NCBI RefSeq assembly: GCF_900100605.1
Contig: NZ_FNCN01000005.1
Coordinates: 224,828-288,827 of the forward strand
Reading direction: 5' to 3'
DNA: 64,000 nt
Origin: Sinosporangium album
GTDB taxonomy: Bacteria > Actinomycetota > Actinomycetes > Streptosporangiales > Streptosporangiaceae
The notes under the pieces are model-generated. The model saw only the letters and a list, made by a program, of their open reading frames with translations, did not search any database and was not told where the DNA came from. A program made the translations under genes and the position numbers. Below are positions 25,182 to 33,622 of the stretch, piece after piece; position 1 is the stretch's first letter; every line of letters begins with the position of its first letter.

Positions 25182-25693
25182 TTGTCGTGGGCCGCATCGG
25201 CCGACCACACGGACTCCGCGGTGAGGTCACCGTCGAGGTGCGCACCGATGACCCCGACCTGCGTTTCGCCTCGGGTGTCGCCATCGCGACGGATCCCCCG
25301 TCGACCGGTCCACTCGTGGTGGAGAGCACGCGCTGGCACCAAGACATACTGCTGGTGCGTTTCGCCGGGATATACGATCGCGACCTGGCCGAGGGGCTGC
25401 GCGGCACGATGCTGGTCATCGACTCGGCGGAGGTCGAGCGCAGCGACGACCCGGACGAGTTCCACGATCACGAGCTGATCGGCCTCGCGGTCGAGACCGC
25501 GGGCGGGGAGCCGGTCGGCGAGGTGACGGAGGTGCTGCACCACGGCCAAGACCTGCTCGTCGTGCGCAAGAAGCAGGGCGGTGAGGCTTACGTGCCGTTC
25601 GTGAAGGCGCTCGTGCCGGTCGTCGACCTCGATGCCGGCAGGCTGGTCGTCGATGCCCCTCCCGGGCTGCTCGATCTCGACGAGACCAGCTGA
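25175..25693 (+). CDS. rimM: Ribosome maturation factor RimM
   Basis: 172-residue 16S rRNA processing factor that binds S19 and helps mature the 30S head. The N-terminal RimM domain starts LVVGRIGRPHGLRGEVTVEV. The C-terminal PRC-like barrel has HDHELIGLAVE and AYVPFVKALVPVVDL. The start is GTG at 25175, 84 bases after the KH gene, with TAAGGA upstream. It ends three bases before trmD. Confidence 0.96.
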   Translation: MQLVVGRIGRPHGLRGEVTVEVRTDDPDLRFASGVAIATDPPSTGPLVVESTRWHQDILLVRFAGIYDRDLAEGLRGTMLVIDSAEVERSDDPDEFHDHELIGLAVETAGGEPVGEVTEVLHHGQDLLVVRKKQGGEAYVPFVKALVPVVDLDAGRLVVDAPPGLLDLDETS

Positions 25694-25696
25694 ACC

Positions 25697-26461
25697 GTGC
25701 GCATCGACATCGTCTCCATCTTTCCCGAATACTTCGCCCCGCTCGACGTCTCCCTGATCGGCAAGGCGCGCGAACGAGGCACCCTCGACGTCCGTCTCCA
25801 CCAGCTCCGCGACTGGACCCACGACATCCACCGCACCGTCGACGACACGCCGTACGGCGGTGGCCCCGGCATGGTCATGAAGCCCGACCCCTGGGGCGAG
25901 GCCCTCGACTCGGTCCTCGCCTCGGACGAGGGGACGCCCCGCTTGATCGTGCCGACCCCGAGCGGTCGGCCGTTCACCCAGGAGGTCGCGCTCCGGCTGT
26001 CCGAGGAGCCTTGGCTGGTGTTCGCCTGCGGTCGTTACGAGGGCATCGACTCGCGGGTCATGGCCGAATACGGCGAGCGCCTCCCGGTCGACGAGGTGAG
26101 CATCGGCGACTACGTGCTCGCGGGTGGCGAGGTGGCCGTCCTCGTGATGGTGGAGGCCGTCGGCCGACTGCTGCCGGGCGTGCTGGGCAACGTCCGCTCG
26201 GTGGCGGACGACTCCTTCGCCCCCGGCGCGATGGCCAATCTGCTCGAAGGTCCCGTCTACACGAAGCCGCCCGTGTGGCGAGGCCGCGAGGTGCCCGAGA
26301 TCCTCCTGTCGGGCCACCACGGCAGGATCGCGCGGTGGCGAAGGGACGAGGCGCTCCGCCGTACATCCGCGAACCGCCCGGAGCTCCTCGCCGACCTGGA
26401 CCCCGACACGCTTGACAAGCGCGACCGCGAGGTCCTGTCCGAGCTTGACTTTCCCGCCTGA
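25697..26461 (+). CDS. trmD: tRNA (guanine37-N1)-methyltransferase TrmD
   Basis: 254-residue SPOUT-class methyltransferase forming m1G37 next to the anticodon. Signature regions: [30 protein letters not shown], the knot segment CGRYEGID and [11 protein letters not shown]. The start is GTG at 25697, three bases after rimM. The length is normal for actinobacteria. Last gene of the rpsP operon; rplS has its own promoter and leader. Confidence 0.97.
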   Translation: MRIDIVSIFPEYFAPLDVSLIGKARERGTLDVRLHQLRDWTHDIHRTVDDTPYGGGPGMVMKPDPWGEALDSVLASDEGTPRLIVPTPSGRPFTQEVALRLSEEPWLVFACGRYEGIDSRVMAEYGERLPVDEVSIGDYVLAGGEVAVLVMVEAVGRLLPGVLGNVRSVADDSFAPGAMANLLEGPVYTKPPVWRGREVPEILLSGHHGRIARWRRDEALRRTSANRPELLADLDPDTLDKRDREVLSELDFPA

Positions 26462-26486
26462 TTTCAGGTCCGGGCGAAGAATATGG

Positions 26487-26492
26487 CAGACT
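26487..26492 (+). promoter_or_regulatory. Probable -10 element of rplS
   Basis: CAGACT preceded by TGG, located just before the structured leader; an identical TGGCAGA context precedes rpsP. TTCAGG at 26463-26468 is a possible weak -35 (18-base spacer). Transcription would begin at about the first base of the P1 stem. Confidence 0.45.
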
Positions 26493-26495
26493 AAA

Positions 26496-26573
26496 GCGCT
26501 GGTGTCGACCTGGTGGTCGACACGGCATGGCCGGACGGTCCAGCTCCGGCCCGATGACTTAATCGCCCAGCGC
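26496..26573 (+). ncRNA. Predicted three-way-junction RNA in the rplS leader
   Basis: A perfect 7-bp closing stem (GCGCTGG at 26496-26502 with CCAGCGC at 26567-26573) encloses two perfect hairpins. Hairpin 1 is TGTCGAC (26503-26509)/GTCGACA (26516-26522) with loop CTGGTG. Hairpin 2 is GGCCGGA (26529-26535)/TCCGGCC (26545-26551). It lies 77-154 bases upstream of rplS and directly after its likely promoter. By analogy with ribosomal-protein leaders it could bind L19 and control rplS. Fold and role are predictions from complementarity alone. Confidence 0.6.
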
Positions 26574-26649
26574 GTGTGTCCCCCTCGCTGCTGTGCTTCG
26601 GCACGGCCGGGTGGACCTCCGCGCGCCCACGTAATGAGGGACCGCTGTC

Positions 26650-27012
26650 ATGCACACGCAGATCCAGGAGATCGAGAAGGCCTCGATGCGCAGCGACATT
26701 CCGGCCTTTCGCCCGGGTGACACGCTGGAGGTCCACGTCCGCGTCGTTGAAGGCAACCGGTCCCGCATCCAGGTCTTCAAGGGCTTTGTCCTGCGCCGCC
26801 AGGGCGGGGGCATCCGTGAGACGTTCACGGTCCGCAAGGTCAGCTACAGCGTCGGCGTCGAGCGCACCTTCCCCGTGCACAGCCCCGTGATCGAGAAGAT
26901 CGAGGTCGTGACCCGCGGTGACGTCCGCCGCGCCAAGCTCTACTACATGCGCGACCTGCGCGGCAAGGCCGCTCGCATCCGCGAGAAGCGCGACGCCGTC
27001 CCTGCCAAGTAG
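26650..27012 (+). CDS. rplS: 50S ribosomal protein L19
   Basis: 120-residue L19, located at the 30S-50S interface. The conserved core is [57 protein letters not shown] and the terminal basic [13 protein letters not shown]. The start is ATG at 26650. It is separated from trmD by 188 bases containing a probable promoter and a structured leader, and followed by a hairpin terminator. Confidence 0.98.
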   Translation: MHTQIQEIEKASMRSDIPAFRPGDTLEVHVRVVEGNRSRIQVFKGFVLRRQGGGIRETFTVRKVSYSVGVERTFPVHSPVIEKIEVVTRGDVRRAKLYYMRDLRGKAARIREKRDAVPAK

Positions 27013-27034
27013 GGCTCCTCGCGTTCGGTCGACC

Positions 27035-27067
27035 CGGCCCGTTCCCTGTGGGGGCGGGCCGTTTCGC
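27035..27067 (+). terminator. Intrinsic terminator of rplS
   Basis: Hairpin CGGCCCG ... CGGGCCG followed by TTTCGCTT, 22 bases after the rplS stop. Confidence 0.75.
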
Positions 27068-27190
27068 TTGCCTGGACTTTCTCCGGGACGCTGCGATCAC
27101 AAGCAGGTGACTTTTCCGACATTCGTCATGGATGCCGTACGGCGCGCCCGTAGAGACCGTACTCAGCGTCATATCGCCCTGGTCATCATC

Positions 27191-27196
27191 TAGGCT
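27191..27196 (+). promoter_or_regulatory. -10 element implying a leaderless lepB transcript
   Basis: TAGGCT ends eight bases before the lepB ATG, and no Shine-Dalgarno sequence is present. Comparable elements lie 6 bases before lepB-2 (TAGCCT, 28105-28110), the 46-codon ORF (TACTCT, 28816-28821) and the GNAT gene (GATAAT, 30731-30736). Confidence 0.5.
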
Positions 27197-27204
27197 CGGC
27201 AGAG

Positions 27205-28062
27205 ATGGCTAGCGAAGATCAGGGAGAGCCGCCGCGCCGCGGAGACCCTGGCAAAGACGAGGTGGACGTGGTCGCCGAAGACACCCAGAAGCCGGCCAAG
27301 CGTGGTAAGGACAAGAAGGGGTCGTTCTGGAAAGAACTACCCGTGCTTGTCGTTGTCGCGCTTGTGCTCGCCCTGATCATCAAGACGTTCGTGGTTCAGG
27401 CGTTCTACATCCCCTCGGAGTCGATGGAGAACACCCTGCTGACCAACGACAGGGTGTTGGTCAACAAGCTCGTCTATCACACGCGTGACATCGAGCGCGG
27501 CGACGTGGTCGTCTTCTCGGGCGTCGACTCCTGGGACAGCGAGTTCAAGCTGGAGGAGCCGTCCAACCCGGCCGCGGCCTTCTTCCGCTGGGTCGGCACG
27601 GCCTTCGGGGTGGTCCCCGGTGAGAAGGACTACATCAAACGAGTCATCGGTGTGGGGGGTGACACCGTCACATGCTGCGACGAGAAGGGCCGCGTGCTCG
27701 TCAACGGGGTCCCGCTCGACGAGGAAAGCTACCTCTACCCCGGTGATGTGCCCTCCACCTCCACGTTCGAGGTGAAGGTTCCGAAGGACCGCCTGTGGGT
27801 CATGGGCGACCACCGTTCGGTGTCGCTGGACTCCCGCACGCACCTGGGCGACCCGGGAGGCGGCACCATCTCTGTTGACAAGGTCGTCGGCCGGGCCTTT
27901 GTGATCGTCTGGCCGTTCTCGCGGGCGACCGTCCTGTCCATTCCCGAGACCTTCAGCCAGCCGGCCCTCAACGCCGCCGCCGGTGCCGCGCCACTGCTCC
28001 TGGGGTTCGCCGGCGCCGTGCCCCTGGTGCTCCTGCGCCGCCGACTGCTACGCAGGCGTTGA
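27205..28062 (+). CDS. lepB: Signal peptidase I (first copy)
   Basis: 285-residue type I signal peptidase that cleaves Sec and Tat signal peptides at the outer membrane face. The cytoplasmic N-terminus is charged (residues 1-43), then TM1 is LPVLVVVALVLALIIKTFVV. Catalytic Ser73 is in PSESM and the general-base Lys145 in IKRVIG. The conserved GDHR box is MGDHRSVSLDSR. A second C-terminal hydrophobic helix ends in RRRLLRRR. The ATG lies eight bases after a TAGGCT -10 (27191-27196), so the mRNA may be leaderless. A second lepB follows. Confidence 0.96.
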   Translation: MASEDQGEPPRRGDPGKDEVDVVAEDTQKPAKRGKDKKGSFWKELPVLVVVALVLALIIKTFVVQAFYIPSESMENTLLTNDRVLVNKLVYHTRDIERGDVVVFSGVDSWDSEFKLEEPSNPAAAFFRWVGTAFGVVPGEKDYIKRVIGVGGDTVTCCDEKGRVLVNGVPLDEESYLYPGDVPSTSTFEVKVPKDRLWVMGDHRSVSLDSRTHLGDPGGGTISVDKVVGRAFVIVWPFSRATVLSIPETFSQPALNAAAGAAPLLLGFAGAVPLVLLRRRLLRRR

Positions 28063-28116
28063 AGACTCGCGGCCGTGCCGGGCGAGTGGTCGCCGCTCGC
28101 CCGGTAGCCTCGTATC

Positions 28117-28800
28117 GTGACCATGACTGACAACACCGGCTCGGATGACCCCACGTCTTCCCAAGGGGCGTCCGCCGCGGGTGAGACCCCCGCGGCGGAC
28201 GGCAAGGACGACTCGTCCGGAGCCGAGACTCCCGCTCCCCGGAAGGGCTCCAAGCTCGGAGCCGTGAAGGAACTGGCGTTCCTGGTCGCTATCGGTGTCG
28301 CCACCGCCTTCCTTCTCCAGAGCTTTGTGATCAAGCCCTTCTGGATCCCGTCGGAGTCGATGGAGAACACGCTCCTCGTCGGCGACCGCGTGATCGTCAA
28401 CCGTCTTGACGGGGACGTCGAGCGGGGTGACGTCGTGGTCTTCAAGGGGTGGGACGGCGCCGACACCATCAAGCGTGTGATCGGCAAGGGCGGCGACGCC
28501 GTCAAGTGCTGCGACGACAAGCGGCGCATCACCGTCAACGGCCATCCTCTCGACGAAGAGGCATACCTGTATCCCGGTGACTACCCGAGTGACCCCTTTG
28601 AGGTGAAGGTCCCGCAGGGGCGCCTGTGGCTCATGGGAGACCACCGTTCGCAGTCGGTCGACTCGCGGGACCACCACGAATACACCGGCGACGGCTCCAT
28701 CTCCGAGGACGACGTCACCGGCCGAGCCTTCGCGATCTTCTGGCCGCTCTCTCGGGCGACGTTCCTCTCCACCCCGGAGACTTTTACCAAGCTGCCATAA
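28117..28800 (+). CDS. lepB: Signal peptidase I (second copy)
   Basis: 227-residue paralogue of the preceding gene. It has an acidic low-complexity N-terminus (about 50 residues), one TM helix ([20 protein letters not shown]), Ser81 in PSESM, Lys119 in IKRVIG and [16 protein letters not shown]. It lacks the second C-terminal TM helix of the first copy. The start is GTG at 28117 or ATG at 28123; a TAGCCT -10 just upstream suggests a leaderless mRNA. Multiple adjacent signal peptidases are common in filamentous actinomycetes. Confidence 0.95.
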   Translation: MTMTDNTGSDDPTSSQGASAAGETPAADGKDDSSGAETPAPRKGSKLGAVKELAFLVAIGVATAFLLQSFVIKPFWIPSESMENTLLVGDRVIVNRLDGDVERGDVVVFKGWDGADTIKRVIGKGGDAVKCCDDKRRITVNGHPLDEEAYLYPGDYPSDPFEVKVPQGRLWLMGDHRSQSVDSRDHHEYTGDGSISEDDVTGRAFAIFWPLSRATFLSTPETFTKLP

Positions 28801-28827
28801 GTACGGATTCAGGCGTACTCTGTCTCC

Positions 28828-28968
28828 ATGGTCGTGGTGCTCATGGTTGTGCTCGCCTGGCTCCACACTGGCCGGGCCTCGCGCGCTCCCGGTGCCCCGC
28901 GTGCGAACGTCTTTCGCGCCGGGCCGTCTCAAGACCTGCCCTCCCTCGCCCCCCGCGTGGTGCCATGA
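28828..28968 (+). CDS. Possible 46-residue small protein coupled to rnhB
   Basis: Short ORF starting ATG at 28828 with a hydrophobic N-terminus ([15 protein letters not shown]) and a Pro/Arg-rich remainder. Its stop overlaps the rnhB start (ATGA). A TACTCT -10-like element ends six bases before the ATG, so it could be a leaderless leader ORF that couples translation into rnhB. No homology was recognised, and it may be only an upstream ORF rather than a stable protein. Confidence 0.4.
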   Translation: MVVVLMVVLAWLHTGRASRAPGAPRANVFRAGPSQDLPSLAPRVVP

Positions 28969-29657
28969 GCGTGACCTTCCGTCCCCGCCCGCGCCCGAGC
29001 GTCGTACGGCGCGACGCGGGCCTCTACGGCTATGAACGCGCCTTGGCCCGTCGCGGCTTGGGCCCCATCGCCGGGGTCGACGAAGCCGGCCGCGGAGCCT
29101 GCGCGGGCCCGCTCGTGGTCGCAGCCGTGGTGCTCGGCAAGGAGATCGACGGCCTCGGCGACTCCAAGCTGTTCACCCCCGCCGCCCGCGAGCGCCTCTA
29201 CGACCGCATCACGGCCGCGGCCGCGGCCGTCGGCGTCGTGTCCATCCCCCCGGGCGAGATCGATGCCCGCGGACTCCACAAGTGCAATGTCGAGGGCATG
29301 CGACGGGCCGTGGCCAAGCTATCCTGTGACCTTGGCTATGTGCTCATCGACGGGTTCCCGGTGCCCGGCATGCCGGCGCCGTCCCTCGCCGTGTGGAAGG
29401 GCGACCAGGTCGCCGCGTGCGTGGCCGCGGCCTCGATCGTCGCCAAGGTCACCCGGGACCGGATGATGGCGACGCTGGACGAGCGTTATCCCCAATACGG
29501 CTTCGCCGTACACAAGGGTTATGTCACCCCGGGCCATCGCAGAGCCCTGAGCGCCCACGGCCCCTGCCGAGACCACCGCTTCTCGTTCGTGACGGTGGCG
29601 CGGGCAGGGCGCGGTGGTGAGATGGGAGAGAATGAAGTGGGGGCCGGTGTTGCCTGA
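28965..29657 (+). CDS. rnhB: Ribonuclease HII
   Basis: 230-residue type-2 RNase H that removes single ribonucleotides from DNA and RNA primers. Catalytic residues are in [20 protein letters not shown] (Asp39, Glu40) with further Asp residues in LIDGFPVPG and KVTRDRMM. The frame extends upstream, but ATG at 28965 gives a normal N-terminus and overlaps the small ORF stop. Its position after lepB and before DUF2469 resembles the mycobacterial order. Confidence 0.96.
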   Translation: MSVTFRPRPRPSVVRRDAGLYGYERALARRGLGPIAGVDEAGRGACAGPLVVAAVVLGKEIDGLGDSKLFTPAARERLYDRITAAAAAVGVVSIPPGEIDARGLHKCNVEGMRRAVAKLSCDLGYVLIDGFPVPGMPAPSLAVWKGDQVAACVAAASIVAKVTRDRMMATLDERYPQYGFAVHKGYVTPGHRRALSAHGPCRDHRFSFVTVARAGRGGEMGENEVGAGVA

Positions 29658-29696
29658 TTCTGGTGGCACAGGGAGAGGTGCGACAGGAGGATCCGC

Positions 29697-30020
29697 ATGA
29701 GCGCAGAGGATCTCGAAAAGTACGAGACCGAGATGGAGCTGCAGCTCTACCGCGAATATCGCGATGTCGTCAGCCTGTTCACTTATGTCGTCGAGACCGA
29801 ACGGCGCTTCTACCTGACCAATTCCGTCGATCTCGACGTCCGCACAGCAGAGAACGGTGACGTGTTCTTCGATGTGAAGATGCACGATGCCTGGGTTTGG
29901 GATATGTATCGCCCTGCCAGATTTGTGAAGAACGTTCGCGTCGTCACGTTCAAGGACGTCAACGTCGAGGAACTCGCAAAGCACGACTTGGAAATGCCGA
30001 AGGAAGGATTCTCGGGCTGA
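29697..30020 (+). CDS. DUF2469 family protein
   Basis: 107-residue conserved actinobacterial protein of unknown function. The family start MSAEDLEKYETEMELQLYRE and the segment VVETERRFYLTNSVDL are typical. It lies 39 bases after rnhB, with a purine-rich AGGAGG-type ribosome-binding site (ACAGGAGGATCCGC). Its neighbours (rnhB, yraN, comM, dprA) hint at nucleic-acid metabolism, but no biochemical role can be read from the sequence. Confidence 0.95.
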   Translation: MSAEDLEKYETEMELQLYREYRDVVSLFTYVVETERRFYLTNSVDLDVRTAENGDVFFDVKMHDAWVWDMYRPARFVKNVRVVTFKDVNVEELAKHDLEMPKEGFSG

Positions 30021-30216
30021 CGTCCGGCTGACATCTGCCCGGTCGGCCCCGGCGGCACGCCTCTGGCGTACGGCGACAGCCCGCAAGCCGGGGCCCCGGC
30101 GCGTGGCCGTGCGGGCCTTGGCGACAGGTGCCCTGTCGGTCAAGGGGCGCGGTCACGCGTGGGTGGCTCGGTGCCGATCGGGGCCGGATCGCCTCACCCC
30201 CGCCTCCTGGCCGATC

Positions 30217-30573
30217 TCAATCGGTGTTGTGCAAGTGGCGCACGCGCACGGTGGTGCGACGGGCGCCGCCGTCGTGTTCACTGGTGTATTCCGCGACTTC
30301 GGCGTTGCCGTAACCGTCGTCGACGCGTCCCAGCTCGGGGCTCCCCGCCCAGTGATCCAGTGCCAGGGCAGGGGCCCTGTGCGCTCGGGCTGGCCGCTCG
30401 GCCTCGGCCGGCAGGACCGAGGCGACGCCGCGGTCGGCGGGGCCGCGGCAGGTCATCACGGTGTGGACGAACAGCGATCCGTCGGGCACGGTGCCGGCGG
30501 GGATCCGCGGCGGAGTCGCAGGTGCCGCGGCCAGCAGTCCGACGCACCGGCCGTCGCCGTCTCTGACGACACG
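30217..30573 (-). pseudogene. GNAT acetyltransferase remnant
   Basis: The open frame after a TGA at 30574-30576 encodes the C-terminal half of a GNAT protein. RGPADRGVASVLPAEAER is in the acetyl-CoA-binding position, and LALDHWAGSPELGRV, YGNAEVAEYT correspond to the usual LRLDCWAG... YERQGF end of the fold. The first half is missing, and the sequence further upstream in any frame does not look like GNAT. It is divergent from the intact but different GNAT gene at 30743. Probably a decayed gene; the assignment rests on motif resemblance only. Confidence 0.5.
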
Positions 30574-30742
30574 TCATGTCCAAGGGACGCGCCCGCGTGG
30601 TCACGCCGCCGCGTTGGCAGGGCTCGCGTTGCCCGCCGTGCTCGGCGACCTCTGGACCTGGCCGTTGATCACGGCGCCGGCCACCGCAGGCGCCGACACC
30701 GCGTCCAGACGTGCGTTGTCTCCCCGGGGGGATAATTGCCCA

Positions 30743-31216
30743 ATGATCACGCACCCCGTCATCCGTCCGGCCCGACCCGGCGATGCGCGCGTCCTGGCGG
30801 AACTGCGCTGGGCGTTCAAACTCGAGGACCACGAGGGGGAGCCGCCGAGGCCGCACCAGCCCGTGGAGCAGGCCGAAGATTGGCTTCGCGACCGGCTCGG
30901 CGACGGCCGCTGGCTGGCCTGGGTCGCCGAATCCGGCGGGCAGGTCTGCGGCCACGTGTTCCTCCACCTGGTCGAACGCATGCCCGATCCCTACTCCGAC
31001 AGCACTCCACTCGGCTACGTCACGAACTTCTACGTCACCCCACCGCACCGCAACCGGGGGATCGGCACGGGGCTCCTAGACGCGGTGAAACGCCACGCTC
31101 GCAGCACGCGACTCGACACTCTGATCGTCTGGCCGTCCGAGCGCAGCAACCTGCTCTACCGGCGTTCCGGATTTCTCCCGCCCGAGGAACTGCTGGAGTT
31201 GCCGCTCGAAACCTGA
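30743..31216 (+). CDS. GNAT family N-acetyltransferase
   Basis: 157-residue acetyltransferase. The N-terminal strand IRPARPGDARVLAELR is followed by WVAESGGQVCGHVFLH. The acetyl-CoA motif A is VTNFYVTPPHRNRGIGTGLL, and the terminal RSNLLYRRSGF is the usual YxxxGF. The frame is open to 30461, but ATG at 30743 is just downstream of a GATAAT -10, giving a probable leaderless mRNA. The substrate cannot be told; it may modify an amine or a protein N-terminus. Confidence 0.87.
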   Translation: MITHPVIRPARPGDARVLAELRWAFKLEDHEGEPPRPHQPVEQAEDWLRDRLGDGRWLAWVAESGGQVCGHVFLHLVERMPDPYSDSTPLGYVTNFYVTPPHRNRGIGTGLLDAVKRHARSTRLDTLIVWPSERSNLLYRRSGFLPPEELLELPLET

Positions 31217-31318
31217 TCACCTCCGGGCCGGCCCTATCGGCCCGTTCCCCTGCCCGATCGTGATCTCGCAGGCCGGTGGCGTACGGCTGCGGCCAGGCCC
31301 TCCGCGGATCAGGAACCC

Positions 31319-31364
31319 GGCCTTGCGCGGTCCGAGGGCTCGGCCTTGCGCGGTCCGAGGGCTC
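31319..31364. repeat. 23-bp direct repeat, two copies
   Basis: Two adjacent identical copies of a 23-base unit beginning GGCCTTGCGCGGTCCGAGGG, at 31319-31341 and 31342-31364. Confidence 0.9.
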
Positions 31365-31463
31365 GGCATGAAGGCGGGGCGTTGGCGCTTACGGCCTCGG
31401 GGTCGAGGCCGTACAGGCGAGCGGTGACGATCAGGGGATAGGGCTGGGTTCGCCGGGCTTGCA

Positions 31464-31531
31464 CTGTGGATAAGCGGGCCAGGTTATCCACAGGTTCAGC
31501 TTGTTGTGGGCGCCGGGGAAAGTTCTCCACA
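31464..31531. promoter_or_regulatory. Inverted pair of DnaA boxes plus one near box
   Basis: CTGTGGATAA (31464-31473) and TTATCCACAG (31484-31493) are a perfect inverted repeat with a 10-base spacer. Each contains an exact DnaA box TTATCCACA. A one-mismatch box TTCTCCACA follows at 31523-31531. They lie 70-140 bases before yraN. Confidence 0.6.
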
Positions 31532-31599
31532 GAATCGTGTTCGGCCGCTTGGGGATCACTCGGTCTGCGTCAAGCTCTGGGGCCTGAGGGGGTGGTCCC

Positions 31600-31977
31600 A
31601 TGGCCGCAAAGGATGTGCTGGGGCGTGACGGCGAGCAGGTCGCCGTGGATTACCTGGTGTCTAACGGCATGCAGATTCTCGACCGCAACTGGCGGTGCCG
31701 TTACGGCGAGATCGATGTGGTCGCTCTTGATCGCGGCTCGCTGGTGGTCGTCGAAGTGAAGACGCGGTCGGGTCGCACGCACGGCACCGCGTTCGAGTCG
31801 GTGACGCCCGCCAAGGTCGCCCGGCTCCGGGCACTGGCCGCGAAATGGGCATATGCGCGACGGCTGAAGGGGGGCGTCGGTGGTCGCACCGCTTTCGACG
31901 CGATCCGTGTGGATGTCGTCGCACTTGAGCGTGTCGCCAACACCTACAGCCTGCGTCATGAGCGGGGGGTGGCCTGA
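31600..31977 (+). CDS. yraN: YraN family (UPF0102) putative endonuclease
   Basis: 125-residue PD-(D/E)XK-fold protein. The core ILDRNWRCRYGEIDVVALD ... LVVVEVKTRSG carries the Glu-Asp-ExK residues expected for a metal-dependent nuclease. It is followed at once by comM and then dprA, a conserved trio linked to processing of single-stranded or branched DNA. ATG at 31600. The comM start is one base after its TGA stop. Activity is inferred from fold. Confidence 0.93.
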   Translation: MAAKDVLGRDGEQVAVDYLVSNGMQILDRNWRCRYGEIDVVALDRGSLVVVEVKTRSGRTHGTAFESVTPAKVARLRALAAKWAYARRLKGGVGGRTAFDAIRVDVVALERVANTYSLRHERGVA

Positions 31978-33513
31978 ATGGCCGTGGCGCGCACCCGTTG
32001 CGTCGCGCTCGTGGGCGTCGGGGGGCGGGTCGTCGAGGTAGAGGCGGACATCAGCAGCGGCCTGGCCGTCATGCACCTGATCGGCCTCCCCGACACCGCG
32101 CTCAGCGAGGCCCGAGACCGCGTCAGATCCGCGATGGTCAACAGCCTCTTCCCATGGCCCGACACCCGGGTCACGGTGAGCCTGTTTCCCGCGACGCTGC
32201 CCAAGCGCGGGAGCCAGTTCGATCTCGCCGTCGCCGTGGCCATCATGGGAGCGGCAGGCGTCGTCCCGGCCGATCGCGTGGCCGAGCACTTCTTCCTGGG
32301 GGAGCTTGGCCTCGACGGTCGGCTGAGGCCGGTGCGCGGGCTGCTCCCCGCGGTGATCGCCGCCGCGGAGACGGGCGCCGCCACCGTGGTGGTCCCGGCC
32401 GCCAACGCGGCGGAGGCGGCGCTGGTGCCCGACGTCACCGTCATCCCGATGACCGATCTGCAGTCGTTGGCGAAGTGGCTGAGAGACGGCGATGCGATCG
32501 CCTACACCTCGGATGTGGCCGTGGGGGAGAGCGCGTCTGGTGGTGCGGGGCCGGTCTCCGATTTGAGCGAAGTCGTCGGCCAGCCCATGGGGCGCCGCGC
32601 GCTGGAGGTCTGCGCCGCGGGCGGCCACAACCTCTGGATGCTCGGCCCACCGGGCACGGGCAAGACGATGCTCGCCGAGCGTCTGCCCACGCTGCTTCCA
32701 GCCCTCGACCACGACCACGCCCTGGAGGTGACAGCGATCCATTCGGTGGCGGGCATGCTGCCGCCGGACTGTCCACTGATAACCCGTCCGCCGTTCATCA
32801 ACCCGCATCACACGGCCACCGCCGCCTCCGTGGTGGGAGGCGGCAGCGGCGTCGTACGGCCGGGGGCCGTCTCACTCGCCCATAGGGGGGCCTTGTTCCT
32901 CGATGAAGCACCTGAGTTTCCGAGGAGCATCCTCGACTCGCTGCGCCAGCCGCTGGAGTCGGGAGTCGTGACGGTCGCCCGTGCCGCGGGCACGGTGACG
33001 TTTCCCGCGCGCTTCATCCTGCTTCTCGCCGCCAACCCGTGTCCGTGCGCCCAGCCCGCCACCACCGATGAGATGTGCCGATGCACACCGATGGTTCGGC
33101 GCCGCTATCTCGGGCGTCTCTCCGGGCCTCTCCTCGACCGTGTCGATCTCAAGATCGGCGTGGTCCGATCCTCGCGCCGTGAGTTACTGGCCGACCGTCG
33201 GTTCGTCGAGTCGAGCAAGACCGTGGCGGCACGTGTCCTCGCGGCCCGCGGCAGGTGTGCCAAACGTCTGGCCGCGACCCCGTGGCGCACAAACGCCGAG
33301 ATCCCTTCGAGTGCCTTGCACGCCGAGTTCCGGCTGCCCGACGTGGCGATGAAGCCATTGACCGCCTGCCTCGACAACGGGTCTCTGAGCGCACGTGGAC
33401 TCGACCGTGTCATCCGGGTCGCGTGGACCATGGCCGACCTCTCAGGGGAGGCCCGACCGGGTCCCGAAGAAACCTCGGGTGCCCTGGCCCTGTGGCTGGG
33501 GATCGATCATTGA
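31978..33513 (+). CDS. comM: ComM/YifB family Mg-chelatase-like AAA+ ATPase
   Basis: 511 residues. An N-terminal Lon-protease-like S5 domain (DLAVAVAIMGAAG) precedes the AAA+ module. Walker A is LGPPGTGKTMLAERLP (about residues 221-236); Walker B-like LFLDEAPEF; sensor ANPCPCAQPA; a C-terminal Mg-chelatase region follows. ComM proteins are branch-migration helicases that extend recombination tracts in transformation. It lies between yraN and dprA, starting one base after the yraN stop. Confidence 0.95.
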   Translation: MAVARTRCVALVGVGGRVVEVEADISSGLAVMHLIGLPDTALSEARDRVRSAMVNSLFPWPDTRVTVSLFPATLPKRGSQFDLAVAVAIMGAAGVVPADRVAEHFFLGELGLDGRLRPVRGLLPAVIAAAETGAATVVVPAANAAEAALVPDVTVIPMTDLQSLAKWLRDGDAIAYTSDVAVGESASGGAGPVSDLSEVVGQPMGRRALEVCAAGGHNLWMLGPPGTGKTMLAERLPTLLPALDHDHALEVTAIHSVAGMLPPDCPLITRPPFINPHHTATAASVVGGGSGVVRPGAVSLAHRGALFLDEAPEFPRSILDSLRQPLESGVVTVARAAGTVTFPARFILLLAANPCPCAQPATTDEMCRCTPMVRRRYLGRLSGPLLDRVDLKIGVVRSSRRELLADRRFVESSKTVAARVLAARGRCAKRLAATPWRTNAEIPSSALHAEFRLPDVAMKPLTACLDNGSLSARGLDRVIRVAWTMADLSGEARPGPEETSGALALWLGIDH

Positions 33514-33522
33514 TCGGCCGGT

Positions 33523-33556
33523 GAGGCATCTCTGACACGGAGGCATCTCTGACGAG
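33523..33556. repeat. 17-bp direct repeat before dprA
   Basis: GAGGCATCTCTGAC occurs twice with a 17-base period in the 109-base gap between comM and dprA. Confidence 0.8.
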
Positions 33557-33622
33557 CAGGTGCAGTAGGGACGGGTTTTTCGGGGCACGGCGATGAGCTG
33601 AGCCGGTCAAAGGGGGTTGGTA

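Larger units (their letters stand above)
31217..31599. other. Intergenic region with direct repeats and DnaA boxes
   Basis: Between the GNAT gene and yraN. Holds a 23-bp direct duplication (31319-31364) and a DnaA-box cluster (31464-31531). No gene is supported. Confidence 0.7.

Noticed and set aside
30021-30200. Inverted repeats after the DUF2469 gene as a terminator
   Set aside because: GGCCCCGG/CCGGGGCC-type pairings are present but too far apart and competing to define a single hairpin.
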